Assembly (NCBI GenBank): GCA_902799655.1
Contig: CADCBH010000007.1
Span: 92,778-156,777, forward strand
DNA from: an uncultured Bacteroidales bacterium
GTDB lineage: Bacteria > Bacteroidota > Bacteroidia > Bacteroidales > Bacteroidaceae
Direction of reading: 5' to 3'
DNA length: 64,000 bases
In this document: in pieces, positions 45,432 to 54,208 of the stretch
Layout of the letters: each line of letters opens with the position of its first letter
How positions within the stretch are numbered: position 1 is the stretch's first letter
Position numbers and translations under genes: made by a program
Notes under the pieces: model-generated
Seen by the model: the letters and a program-made list of their open reading frames with translations, nothing else
What the model was told of the DNA's origin: nothing
Databases searched by the model: none

Positions 45432-46463
45432 TTATTTATTCATAACTTTAGCAGACGTGTCACGTATTGTCAATATCTGAGGGACTATTTTCTTATAGAC
45501 TTTCGTATCACCCTGGATATTCTTTAGCAACAACTGACAGGCTGTCACGCCCATCTGGTGCGACTGGTCCTCAATGGCCGACATACGAGGCGTCACGTAT
45601 GCTGCATGCTGATCATCTGTAAAACCAATAAGCGCTACATCCTCGGGGATACGCATACCACAATTTTTGATGGCAGTAAAAGCAGCAAAGGTAATGATAT
45701 CGTTGAAGGCGATTATCGCATCTGGGCGATCTGGACGACGAAGTAATGCCTCGGCATTCTTCAGCGCGATGTTGTAATCTATCTTGTCACATGCCACCAG
45801 CTCACGATCAATAGGCAACCGATTCTCACGCAATGCCTCTAAATAGCCGTGTTTCCGGCGGCGCACCATATCCAAATGGTTTGGGCCGCCCAAGAAAGCA
45901 ATACGCTTACTACCGGTATCTATTAGGTGCTGAGTAGCCAACTGTGCGGCCTCATCACCATTGGCTGTGACAGAAGAAAAACGATCTGTGAGACAGGTAC
46001 GTCCAAAAAATACCAGGGGGATACCCATGTCTGCTATCTCCTCAAAATGACTGTAATCGGTAGTGCCTTGAGCTAAACAAGCCACGATACCTTCAACATG
46101 CAGGCCAATGAAGTTGTCGATAGCCTGAGCCTCATCCTCAAAACGCTCATGGCTGTTTGCACTAATCACGCTATAGCCAGCCCGACGCGCCTCATCCTCG
46201 ATGCCATCGAGTACGGCAGCATAATAATGCGTAACCAAGTTGGGAACGACAACACCGATAATTTTCGGAGCTTCCTTACGCAAGCTCTGTGCGAAAGGAT
46301 TAGGACGATAATTCAGTTTCTTGGCCAGGTCTTTTACACGTTGCTGCATCTCCTTGCCAATCTCAGGCGAATTACGTAAGGCCCGGCTGACAGTAGCGAT
46401 GCTGACACCCAGTTCCTTTGCCAAATCCTTTAAGGAGGTACGACGTTGTTTGATGTTATTCAT
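45432..46463 (-). CDS. LacI/GalR family transcriptional regulator
   Basis: This 343-residue protein has a LacI helix-turn-helix at residues 10-60 (LKDLAKELGVSIATVSRAL, then NYRPNPFAQSLR with the hinge helix) and a periplasmic-binding-protein-like sugar domain. It is the first gene of the five-gene operon to GH2, 14 bases before the propeller gene. A palindromic LacI-type operator overlaps its promoter, indicating autoregulation and, because the whole set is cotranscribed, control of the glycosidases. Confidence 0.93.
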   Translation of the reverse strand: MNNIKQRRTSLKDLAKELGVSIATVSRALRNSPEIGKEMQQRVKDLAKKLNYRPNPFAQSLRKEAPKIIGVVVPNLVTHYYAAVLDGIEDEARRAGYSVISANSHERFEDEAQAIDNFIGLHVEGIVACLAQGTTDYSHFEEIADMGIPLVFFGRTCLTDRFSSVTANGDEAAQLATQHLIDTGSKRIAFLGGPNHLDMVRRRKHGYLEALRENRLPIDRELVACDKIDYNIALKNAEALLRRPDRPDAIIAFNDIITFAAFTAIKNCGMRIPEDVALIGFTDDQHAAYVTPRMSAIEDQSHQMGVTACQLLLKNIQGDTKVYKKIVPQILTIRDTSAKVMNK

Positions 46464-46484
46464 GAGTAATGGTTCTTAGTCTCT

Positions 46485-46517
46485 GCAAAGGTAAAAAAAA
46501 TAAAGCAAAGTCGCAAA
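46485..46517 (-). promoter_or_regulatory. Promoter for the lacI-propeller-GH31-kinase-GH2 operon
   Basis: On the minus strand TTTG (46517-46514) and TACCTTTGC (46493-46485) are 20 bases apart. The start codon is 22 bases downstream. Confidence 0.8.
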
Positions 46518-46525
46518 CGTTTACG
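46512..46525. promoter_or_regulatory. LacI-family operator over the -33 element
   Basis: CGCAAACGTTTACG is a palindrome with one mismatched pair around the central AAACGTTT, the classic LacI/CcpA/PurR operator form. It covers the -33 element of the lacI promoter. Confidence 0.75.
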
Positions 46526-46569
46526 TGAGTTTTTTTACCCCAAACATGTAATTTCGCATGAAAAATGCC

Positions 46570-46578
46570 TATCTTTGC
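46570..46578 (+). promoter_or_regulatory. Orphan plus-strand -7 element
   Basis: TATCTTTGC faces away from lacI and has no plus-strand gene downstream; a terminator-like hairpin follows within 60-90 bases. Confidence 0.45.
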
Positions 46579-46584
46579 ACCAGA

Positions 46585-46670
46585 ATTCAGAATGAGTAAT
46601 GAATAGTTGATAATAAGTTAGTTAGAAAAACCAGAACTAAGGATGTCGTGAGATATTCTTAGTTTTTTTA
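46585..46670 (+). ncRNA. Candidate short transcript of about 85 bases
   Basis: It lies between the orphan -7 element and the hairpin AACTAAG/CTTAGTT followed by TTTTTTA. No ORF of note is present. It could be a small RNA from the lacI upstream region, or only the terminator of the convergent DUF5686 gene beside a chance promoter. Confidence 0.3.
46635..46670 (+). terminator. Hairpin terminator
   Basis: AACTAAG (46635-46641) pairs with CTTAGTT (46658-46664), followed by a T run. In the minus direction it ends the DUF5686 gene and is followed by GGTTTTT, so it may act both ways. Confidence 0.65.
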
Positions 46671-46673
46671 TTT

Positions 46674-49205
46674 TCAGAACATAAGAGTAAAGCCAAAACG
46701 GACGCTATTCTTCGGGCCAAAACGGCTATCATTATAGTTCATGCGGCGTACATATTCCACCTGGAAAAAGCGGAAGATACTACGAATACCCAACGATATT
46801 TCCCAATAGGGAATCTCTGGATTCATCAGCCGTGTTTTATCGGGGAATGCCATCAAGATTGGACTTCCTGCATTTTGCTCCAAATACGGATTGTTCTTAT
46901 CTGACAAAGCGCCCCATAGCATCCTTGCACCTACATATTCACGCCAACGTAGTTTCTTGATGAGTGGGATGCGGTTAAATAGTTTACCCTGCATATCCCA
47001 ATTGAAGTCGACGGAAACGAAGCGGTCGTTCAGGAACTCCATGTTAGTCATCAGGTTAAAGGTCTGCTTCTGACTGAAATAAGACAAGTTTGCAGCAGGC
47101 ATACAAAGCAATGGGAATGGCACCTGATTCCACTGCACTCCGGCACGTGTATAGAAGTCGATGCGTCCCCAACTACCAAACCAGAAACGTTTGAAGATGC
47201 TGGCCTCGGTGTAATTGTATTCGTAATCGCCACCCAATAGACCTTTGAAACCAATCGTATGGCTGAGAGTCAAGATAGGGGCTTCGCGGTTAACTTTATG
47301 ACGTTTATTCTTTGAATTAACATAAAGAGCTCCAGGACTATACTCTATCTCTGCCCGCAATTCTGTCGTACGAAACTTGACAGATTCAGATGATGCCAAC
47401 GGGACGAACGTCATATTACCTGCTGCCTCGTTCTGCTCTGTCTTCATGCTCAACAGCGTACGGAAGCCCCACTCCTCCTCTCGCTCGAGAGTAAGTTGCT
47501 GACGATTATAGAACATCATCTTATCTACTGTAGCCCATTTCAATGCGGTAAAGACATTATCTTTATCAGTACTCAGGAACTTGTCTGAGGGCGACATCAC
47601 ATCATAAGTTGAGAGGAAAGAAATGTTGCGCTTAGGGAACTCGTCGGGCACATATTTCTTTTTGTTCAGTGACCATGTAAAGGTGGTACTGTAATAGTTC
47701 TTTTTGCTCTTCCAACCTCGGGCGGCATATCCTTTCCAGAACAAATGGCGACTCAGGTTCGCTGTAGTCTGTGCACTAAAGCGGGTACGGGGACCATCGA
47801 TAAAATTCGTACTCACAAAAGTATTGACAGGCCCAATATCCAGCTTACTGTTCTTGCCAGTCTCTATGTAATTCTCAACCAATAGCTTCATGGCCCATAA
47901 GATATATTTGAAGCCGCCCTCCTTCTGCATGCCGTTCAGGAAATCATCCATGGCATTCTCACTCTTGGTCAGCTCTACCTTACGGTTTTGATTCCAGAAG
48001 TCCTCCCCCATCATCTCGGCATCGGGATCCACCTTTGTTTTTGCCTTTCCACGGAAAAGCTGACGCGGAATTTCATCGAAAGAGTAGTCTGACAGGCGCG
48101 TCGTCTTGATAGCAACCCCTTTCTGTAAAAAGTCAAAAAGCACCATCTCAACAATCATATCATCCACCGACAATACCCACTCGCCCGTAGGCAGTTTCGT
48201 AAACTCCTGCACCAACTTCATATTCTCCACGAAATTGACATCAGTCTGGTTAGGCAAGATCAGGTCACAACGCTTTACCTGACATGACGAGTCTTTCAAC
48301 ACATAGAGATCGCCACGAAAGCCAAAGTCCTGTTGGTTATTGGGTAGGAAATGCAGATGAATACAACTGTCGCGATCAACCACCAACGTATCTTCAATAT
48401 AATAGCGATAGAAAGATATGGCGCCATCACTGATAGGTGATGTAAATGGATGTTGGAGGATACGCACTTGGTCATCGTAGATATTGATATCGGTAAAGAT
48501 ATCCTTTGTCATGGTATTCAGAATCTCGCCAGTCTGGAAGAAATCATTAATGCCTGACGAGCGCTGACCTTTGATGATATTCTTTTCACTATGAGGTGAA
48601 CGGCGGTAAATTTTCTGCGTTACGGTCTCGTCGACACTTACGGGCAATATGAGTCGTCCCGTCAGTGCGTTCGTCTCCACCTGATTAAGAAGCCACGGGA
48701 ATTTGCTCAACTTGGGATTCTGAAGCATCTGAGGATTGACATCATTAAGAGCCAACGTGAGCTTCTGGTATTTCTGATACTGATAGAAATCACGATTAGA
48801 GAGATTGGTACGCTTCTTGTTAGCAATAACGCGTTTCATCAACTCCACAGCAGGATTATTCTTCCTGCTATAGCGTGTCCTTTTCTTCTTGACTGTCACC
48901 TCCTTCAGCGTCTTGGTATCCTGTCGCATTGAGACAAATAGTTTCTCGCTATCGCTATTTACATCAATAGTTTTAGTTTTATATCCCAATACACTGATCG
49001 TCAATCGCTTACCCTTAATCAAGCGGATAGAAAAGCGCCCTTGTGGATCAGTAATCGTCGTAAGATTAACGCCTTTATATTGGACACTGGCAAAGCCAAT
49101 ACCTTCACCTGTCGCCTCGTCGACCACATGTCCACTAATCATATCCTGCGCCTGAGTAGGCAACACCAATAACAGCCAGAGAAAAATGATACACAACTTA
49201 TTCAT
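46674..49205 (-). CDS. DUF5686 outer membrane protein with carboxypeptidase-like N-terminal domain
   Basis: This 843-residue protein has a signal peptide (about 1-19, ...TQAQ), a carboxypeptidase-regulatory-like domain (about 20-105, SGHVVDEATGEGIGFASV), and the DUF5686 region predicted to form an outer membrane beta-barrel. Function unknown; the family is phylum-specific. The ATG at 49205 is preferred; a GTG at 49211 would overlap the kinase stop by four bases. It is cotranscribed with the upstream histidine kinase. Confidence 0.85.
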   Translation of the reverse strand: MNKLCIIFLWLLLVLPTQAQDMISGHVVDEATGEGIGFASVQYKGVNLTTITDPQGRFSIRLIKGKRLTISVLGYKTKTIDVNSDSEKLFVSMRQDTKTLKEVTVKKKRTRYSRKNNPAVELMKRVIANKKRTNLSNRDFYQYQKYQKLTLALNDVNPQMLQNPKLSKFPWLLNQVETNALTGRLILPVSVDETVTQKIYRRSPHSEKNIIKGQRSSGINDFFQTGEILNTMTKDIFTDINIYDDQVRILQHPFTSPISDGAISFYRYYIEDTLVVDRDSCIHLHFLPNNQQDFGFRGDLYVLKDSSCQVKRCDLILPNQTDVNFVENMKLVQEFTKLPTGEWVLSVDDMIVEMVLFDFLQKGVAIKTTRLSDYSFDEIPRQLFRGKAKTKVDPDAEMMGEDFWNQNRKVELTKSENAMDDFLNGMQKEGGFKYILWAMKLLVENYIETGKNSKLDIGPVNTFVSTNFIDGPRTRFSAQTTANLSRHLFWKGYAARGWKSKKNYYSTTFTWSLNKKKYVPDEFPKRNISFLSTYDVMSPSDKFLSTDKDNVFTALKWATVDKMMFYNRQQLTLEREEEWGFRTLLSMKTEQNEAAGNMTFVPLASSESVKFRTTELRAEIEYSPGALYVNSKNKRHKVNREAPILTLSHTIGFKGLLGGDYEYNYTEASIFKRFWFGSWGRIDFYTRAGVQWNQVPFPLLCMPAANLSYFSQKQTFNLMTNMEFLNDRFVSVDFNWDMQGKLFNRIPLIKKLRWREYVGARMLWGALSDKNNPYLEQNAGSPILMAFPDKTRLMNPEIPYWEISLGIRSIFRFFQVEYVRRMNYNDSRFGPKNSVRFGFTLMF

Positions 49206-49207
49206 AA

Positions 49208-50467
49208 TCACTCGTAAGGCACTTCAACCCAAAACAGCGAGCCTTTTCCCAGTTCTGACTCGACGCCCACCTTGCCACCAAGCGACTGTGCCAGATTTCG
49301 GCAAATACTCAAGCCCAAGCCTGCTCCCTGTTCAAATTCATCGATTTTAACAAAACGCTCAAAGAGCTTCTCACTACAAGCCTCTGGTTCTATGCCCTTG
49401 CCAGTATCATGCACCCAAGCGTGTAAGGCACCCAACTGCAGGGAACAGCCCATCGTCACCTCTCCTTTCGTTGTAAATTTCAAGGCGTTCTCTACATAGT
49501 GACTCATAATTTGGAACAGATAGTCACGATCCGTTTCAGGTTCCAACACCTCTGAATGGCTATCTATCTTCAGTGCAAGTCCCTTTTCTTCTGCAAGCAT
49601 AGAGTATTTCTGTTCCAAGTCTTTCAGCAAATCATCCATGCTGAAACGCGTTTTATGAACCCGACTGCTTCCCGCCTCTAATCTCGAGAGATTGACCAAA
49701 TCATCGAACAATCGTAGGAGACGTGCATTATTCTGCTTGATAAGCAAAGCCAATTGGGTCCGTTCTCTTTCATCAACCGTATCTGACAGTACTTCGCTGA
49801 ATCCGACAATAGCATTGAGTGGTGTCCGCACCTCATGGCTGATATTGGCTAAGAAGGCTGTTTTCAAGCGATCGCTCTCCTCTGCTTGATTACGGGCTTC
49901 AATCAAAGCCTGTTCAATCTCTTTCTGCTTGTCAATAAGCATTGATGTACCCACTATGGATACAGCCTTACCACTGGCATCGCGCTTATCGACGATGGCG
50001 AACATTTCACCCCAGTATATGCGGTCAGCATGTTCTGTGTGGAATTTGTATTGTTCACGGACATGATCCGTCCGACCTTCAATCAGCTCAATGATGCATT
50101 GACTGATACGTTCCTTGTATTCAGGCAATAAGGTATTACAAAACGTCTCCACATCAGAACCTGGCGCAATGGTCGCAATATCAATGGTGTCACGATAATC
50201 ACAATCATAGGTGATGGTGCGCGTCTGGACATCAACATGCCAAACGGTCAGTCTCATCGCCTTCAATACCAGATCGTATTCAATGGTACGGTGCTTGACT
50301 TTGTTCAGCACTGCGTATTCAGCACTGAGCCTTTTGTAATTACGCTGTTGGATGAATACAGACACCACAAGTAATAACAATAAAAGACCGCCTGCAACCC
50401 ACAATAACATGTCGAGTCGCATGATTCCGCCAAGCGATATCAGTAAAAGGATGCCTATCATACTCAT
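49208..50467 (-). CDS. PAS-like sensor histidine kinase
   Basis: This 419-residue kinase has one or two N-terminal membrane helices (about 1-40), a PAS-like sensor region (about 60-185, YWGEMFAIVDKRDASG), HisKA with His211 in SHEVRTPLN, and an intact ATPase domain (YVENALKFT, DTGKGIE, GAGLGLSICRNLA). There is no receiver domain and no response regulator gene next to it. The start at ATG 50467 is chosen over a GTG at 50479 because it is the first ATG after the promoter; ATG 50461 is also possible. Confidence 0.88.
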   Translation of the reverse strand: MSMIGILLLISLGGIMRLDMLLWVAGGLLLLLLVVSVFIQQRNYKRLSAEYAVLNKVKHRTIEYDLVLKAMRLTVWHVDVQTRTITYDCDYRDTIDIATIAPGSDVETFCNTLLPEYKERISQCIIELIEGRTDHVREQYKFHTEHADRIYWGEMFAIVDKRDASGKAVSIVGTSMLIDKQKEIEQALIEARNQAEESDRLKTAFLANISHEVRTPLNAIVGFSEVLSDTVDERERTQLALLIKQNNARLLRLFDDLVNLSRLEAGSSRVHKTRFSMDDLLKDLEQKYSMLAEEKGLALKIDSHSEVLEPETDRDYLFQIMSHYVENALKFTTKGEVTMGCSLQLGALHAWVHDTGKGIEPEACSEKLFERFVKIDEFEQGAGLGLSICRNLAQSLGGKVGVESELGKGSLFWVEVPYE

Positions 50468-50489
50468 CCGGCTAAGCACTTATGATTGG

Positions 50490-50498
50490 GCAAAATTA
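50490..50498 (-). promoter_or_regulatory. -7 element for the kinase-DUF5686 operon
   Basis: TAATTTTGC on the minus strand, 22 bases before the chosen ATG. Confidence 0.6.
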
Positions 50499-50535
50499 CA
50501 AAAAAGATTCGGAACCACAAAATAACTAATGATAT

Positions 50536-50569
50536 TTTTGGTTATTCGCCCACTAATTCGTAACTTTGC
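50536..50569 (+). promoter_or_regulatory. Promoter for the rlmL-like gene
   Basis: TTTTG (50536-50540) and TAACTTTGC (50561-50569) are 20 bases apart, 25 bases before the ATG. Confidence 0.8.
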
Positions 50570-50594
50570 ACCACATTTTACACATTAATACATA

Positions 50595-52043
50595 ATGGCA
50601 CAGCAATTTGAAATCATCGCCAAGACCTTTATGGGCTTAGAGCCTGTCTTAGCGAAAGAGTTAGCGCAACTGGGCGCAAGCGACATTCAGATCGGACGTC
50701 GAATGGTTTCCTTCCAAGGAGACAAGGAACTTTTGTACCGCGCTAATTTCCAACTGCACACTGCAATCCGTATTCTGAAACCCATCAAGCACTTCCGTGC
50801 CCTCTCTGCCGACGATGTTTATGAAGGTGTGAAGGACGTCAATTGGACAGACTACATTGGCCTCGACAAGACCTTTGCCGTTGATTCCGTAGTCTTCTCA
50901 GAAGAGTTCCGCCACTCAAAATTCGTTGCCTACAAGGTAAAAGACGCTATTGTCGACCAGTTCCGTGAACAGACAGGAAAGCGTCCCAATATCAGCATTA
51001 CCAATCCAGACATGCGACTGCATATCCACATTGCAGAAGACCAATGTACGCTCTGTCTCGACTCAAGTGGAGAATCGCTGCATCGTCGCGGCTATCGTCA
51101 GGAGTCTGTCGAGGCGCCACTCAACGAGGTGCTGGCAGCGGGCATGATTATGATGACTGGCTGGCAGGGAGAGACTGATTTCATCGATCCCATGTGTGGT
51201 TCTGGCACATTGCTCATCGAGGCAGCCCTCATTGCCCACAATATGGCTCCTGGTCTGTTCCGTAAAGAATTTGCCTTCGAGAAGTGGCCTGACTTCGACG
51301 CAGACTTATTTGATAAAATCTATAACGACGATTCGCAAGAGCGTGACTTTCAACATCATATATACGGATATGACGTCGATATCAAGGCCGTTAACACAGC
51401 ACGTTTGAATGCCAAGGCTGCAGGTCTGACTAGCGACATCACTGTCACAGAACAAGACTTCAAGAACTTCACCAAACCCAAGGAGAAGAGTATCATCGTC
51501 ACCAACCCACCCTATGGTGAGCGTATCTCTACGCCCGACCTGTTGGGTACCTATAAGATGATTGGCGAGCGTCTGAAGCATGAGTTCACTGGCAACGATG
51601 CCTGGATTCTCTCCTACCGTGAGGAATGCTTTGACCAAATTGGTCTGAAACCCTCTATCAAGATTCCCGTATTTAATGGTTCTTTGGAGTGCGAATTCCG
51701 CAAGTACCAGATGTTCGACGGCAAGATCAAAGACTTCCGCGCTGAAGGAGGTACTGTCAAGACCGATGAGGAGAAGCGCCAGATGGCCGAAAAGCGCCGT
51801 TTCAAGCAGAACCGCGAATTTAAGAAACGCCTTGACGAGCAAGAAGAGAACGCTGAGGCCGATATCCGCTCATTTAAGTTCCACTCTTTCGAGAGGAAGG
51901 AAGCCAGATCTCCTCGAGAGCCCAGAGAGTCCAGAGAGATGAGAAATTCCAGAGACTTCAAAGACTCTAGAAAGTTCAACAAAGGCGGTCGTGACTTCGG
52001 TAAGAAAAAGAATTTTAGACGATTCGATAATGATGAGGACTAA
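50595..52043 (+). CDS. THUMP-domain 23S rRNA guanine-N2 methyltransferase, RlmL type
   Basis: The protein has 482 residues: a ferredoxin-like plus THUMP RNA-binding part (about 1-155) and a Rossmann methyltransferase (about 165-385) with FIDPMCGSGTLLIEAA for SAM and TNPPYGERI for the target base. It equals the N-terminal half of E. coli RlmKL. The last ~60 residues are a low-complexity tail of Arg, Ser, Asp, Lys and Phe, probably disordered and RNA-binding. The DPP-IV gene begins within its last codons. Confidence 0.9.
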   Translation: MAQQFEIIAKTFMGLEPVLAKELAQLGASDIQIGRRMVSFQGDKELLYRANFQLHTAIRILKPIKHFRALSADDVYEGVKDVNWTDYIGLDKTFAVDSVVFSEEFRHSKFVAYKVKDAIVDQFREQTGKRPNISITNPDMRLHIHIAEDQCTLCLDSSGESLHRRGYRQESVEAPLNEVLAAGMIMMTGWQGETDFIDPMCGSGTLLIEAALIAHNMAPGLFRKEFAFEKWPDFDADLFDKIYNDDSQERDFQHHIYGYDVDIKAVNTARLNAKAAGLTSDITVTEQDFKNFTKPKEKSIIVTNPPYGERISTPDLLGTYKMIGERLKHEFTGNDAWILSYREECFDQIGLKPSIKIPVFNGSLECEFRKYQMFDGKIKDFRAEGGTVKTDEEKRQMAEKRRFKQNREFKKRLDEQEENAEADIRSFKFHSFERKEARSPREPRESREMRNSRDFKDSRKFNKGGRDFGKKKNFRRFDNDED

Positions 52044-54174
52044 ACTACTTTTGTTATTCACTGCTGTAACGCTGTCCATGAGTGCACAAGAAAAGTTCTT
52101 CACATTAGAAGACCTGAACTATGGGGGCAACAACTACCGTAACCTGCAACCCAAGAACAAATGGTATGCATGGTGGGGTGACCAACTGATACGCACCGAT
52201 GTAGAGGAATGCTACCTCGTAGATGCCAAGAATGGCAAGGAGACGTCACTATTTACATTAGAGGAGGTTAACAGATGGATCAAGAGTGACGACGACAAAT
52301 TCGTACGTCACCTGTATAATGCCACTTTTCCCTATGCCGACAAACCCATTGTGGCACTTGGCAACAGGCATGCATTCATCTTAGTAGATTTCAAGAAGCA
52401 TGAGATTGTCTGGCAGGACAGCATCTCCGGTCAGACAGCAAACGACTGGCATCCTCTATCACGGGCTACAGCTTATGTGGATGAGCACCAGCTGTTTATC
52501 GTGGACAGTGAAGGTAAAAAACACCAGCTGAGCACGGACGGCAGTCGCGAAATAGTGTATGGCGAATCCGTACACCGCAATGAGTTTGGCATTAACAAGG
52601 GTACTTTCTGGAGCCCGGACGGTCAGCGTCTGGCATTCTACCGCATGGACCAGTCGATGGTAGCAGACTATCCTCAAGTGGACATTTTCCCTCGCGAAGC
52701 CACCTATGAGCCGGACAAATACCCGATGGCGGGCATGACCTCACACAAGGTCACGATAGGTGTGTACGACCTTAAGAATGACAAGACTATCTATTTGAAG
52801 GCTGGCGACCCGACCGACCGTTACTTCACCAATATCGCCTGGAGTCCTGATGCGAAGACCATTTATATGTTTGAGCTCAACCGCGACCAGAACGACTGTC
52901 GGTTGGTGAGTTATGATGCTACCACAGGAGAGCGTATCAAGGAACTCTATCGCGAGACCTGTGAGAAATATGTAGAGCCGCTGCACCCCATTCAGTTTCT
53001 GCCTTGGGATGCCACTAAGTTCATCATACAAAGCCAGCGCGACGGTTACAACCATCTCTACCTCTGCAACAAGGATGGTGAAATACTCAAGCAGTTGACA
53101 AAGGGCCAGTGGGTTGTTGAAGAAGTACTGGGTTTTAACCAAAAAGGCAAGAGCATTATCATTGCTTCAAACGAGGCAAATGCTATTCAGCGCAATATCT
53201 ATAGCGTAGACGTAAAAACTGGCAAGCGCACACTGCTTGACAACGGTCGCGGTTCGCATCGTGGCGAGTTGTCAGAGAGCGGTTCGTATCTCATTGATCG
53301 CTATACCGAACCCGATGTGCCTCGCAATATCGACTTAGTGGCTGCAGCTACAGGCAAGACAACCCGTCTCTTGACAGCAGAGGACCCATGGAAGGGTTAT
53401 GTACAGCCTCTTTTTGAGAGTGGCACCATCAAGGCAGCCGACGGACAGACGGACCTCTACTGGCGCATGGTAAAGCCGAACGATTTTGATGCCACAAAGA
53501 AATATCCTACAATCGTTTATGTCTATGGCGGTCCTCATGCCCACAACGTCGAGGCTGCCTGGCACTGGTACAGCCGCTCATGGGAGACCTACATGGCCCA
53601 GAAAGGCTATATTATCTTCATCCTCGACAACCGTGGCAGCGAGAACCGTGGCCGAGACTTCGAGCAGGCTACCTTCCGCCAGCTCGGACAGGTGGAGACG
53701 CAAGACCAGATGCAGGGCGTGGCCTATCTGAAATCGCTTCCATACGTTGATACCAACAGACTGGGCGTCCATGGTTGGTCGTTCGGTGGTTTCATGACCA
53801 TCTCGTTGATGGTTACCTACCCCGATGTCTTCAAGGTAGGCGTGGCTGGTGGTCCTGTTATCGATTGGAAATGGTATGAAGTGATGTATGGCGAGCGCTA
53901 TATGGACACCCCAGAGAGCAATCCCGAGGGATATGCCAAGAGCAGTCTTATCGACAAGGCGAAAAACCTGAAGGGCAAGCTCCAGATTATCACGGGATAC
54001 AATGACAACACAGTAGTGCCCCAGCACTGCCTGTCGTTCCTCGATGCCTGCATCAAAGCTGGAACACAGCCTGATTTTTTTGCCTACCCTGGCGAGGAGC
54101 ACAACATGCGGGGACATGCCAGTGTCCATCTGCATGAAAGGATTACGCAATATTTTGAAGATTATTTGAAGTAA
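52033..54174 (+). CDS. S9 family peptidase, dipeptidyl-peptidase IV type
   Basis: The 713-residue secreted serine peptidase has a signal peptide (about 1-18, ...LSMSAQ), a DPP-IV N-terminal propeller (about 50-450) and an alpha/beta hydrolase domain. The triad is Ser583 in GWSFGGF, Asp658 in GYNDNTV and His690 in EEHNMRG. It should release X-Pro dipeptides for peptide feeding. The start is ATG 52033 (or 52030), overlapping the methyltransferase by 11 bases. Confidence 0.93.
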   Translation: MRTKLLLLFTAVTLSMSAQEKFFTLEDLNYGGNNYRNLQPKNKWYAWWGDQLIRTDVEECYLVDAKNGKETSLFTLEEVNRWIKSDDDKFVRHLYNATFPYADKPIVALGNRHAFILVDFKKHEIVWQDSISGQTANDWHPLSRATAYVDEHQLFIVDSEGKKHQLSTDGSREIVYGESVHRNEFGINKGTFWSPDGQRLAFYRMDQSMVADYPQVDIFPREATYEPDKYPMAGMTSHKVTIGVYDLKNDKTIYLKAGDPTDRYFTNIAWSPDAKTIYMFELNRDQNDCRLVSYDATTGERIKELYRETCEKYVEPLHPIQFLPWDATKFIIQSQRDGYNHLYLCNKDGEILKQLTKGQWVVEEVLGFNQKGKSIIIASNEANAIQRNIYSVDVKTGKRTLLDNGRGSHRGELSESGSYLIDRYTEPDVPRNIDLVAAATGKTTRLLTAEDPWKGYVQPLFESGTIKAADGQTDLYWRMVKPNDFDATKKYPTIVYVYGGPHAHNVEAAWHWYSRSWETYMAQKGYIIFILDNRGSENRGRDFEQATFRQLGQVETQDQMQGVAYLKSLPYVDTNRLGVHGWSFGGFMTISLMVTYPDVFKVGVAGGPVIDWKWYEVMYGERYMDTPESNPEGYAKSSLIDKAKNLKGKLQIITGYNDNTVVPQHCLSFLDACIKAGTQPDFFAYPGEEHNMRGHASVHLHERITQYFEDYLK

Positions 54175-54208
54175 CAACTACGAATTTCAAGAAACAAACG
54201 AATTCCAA

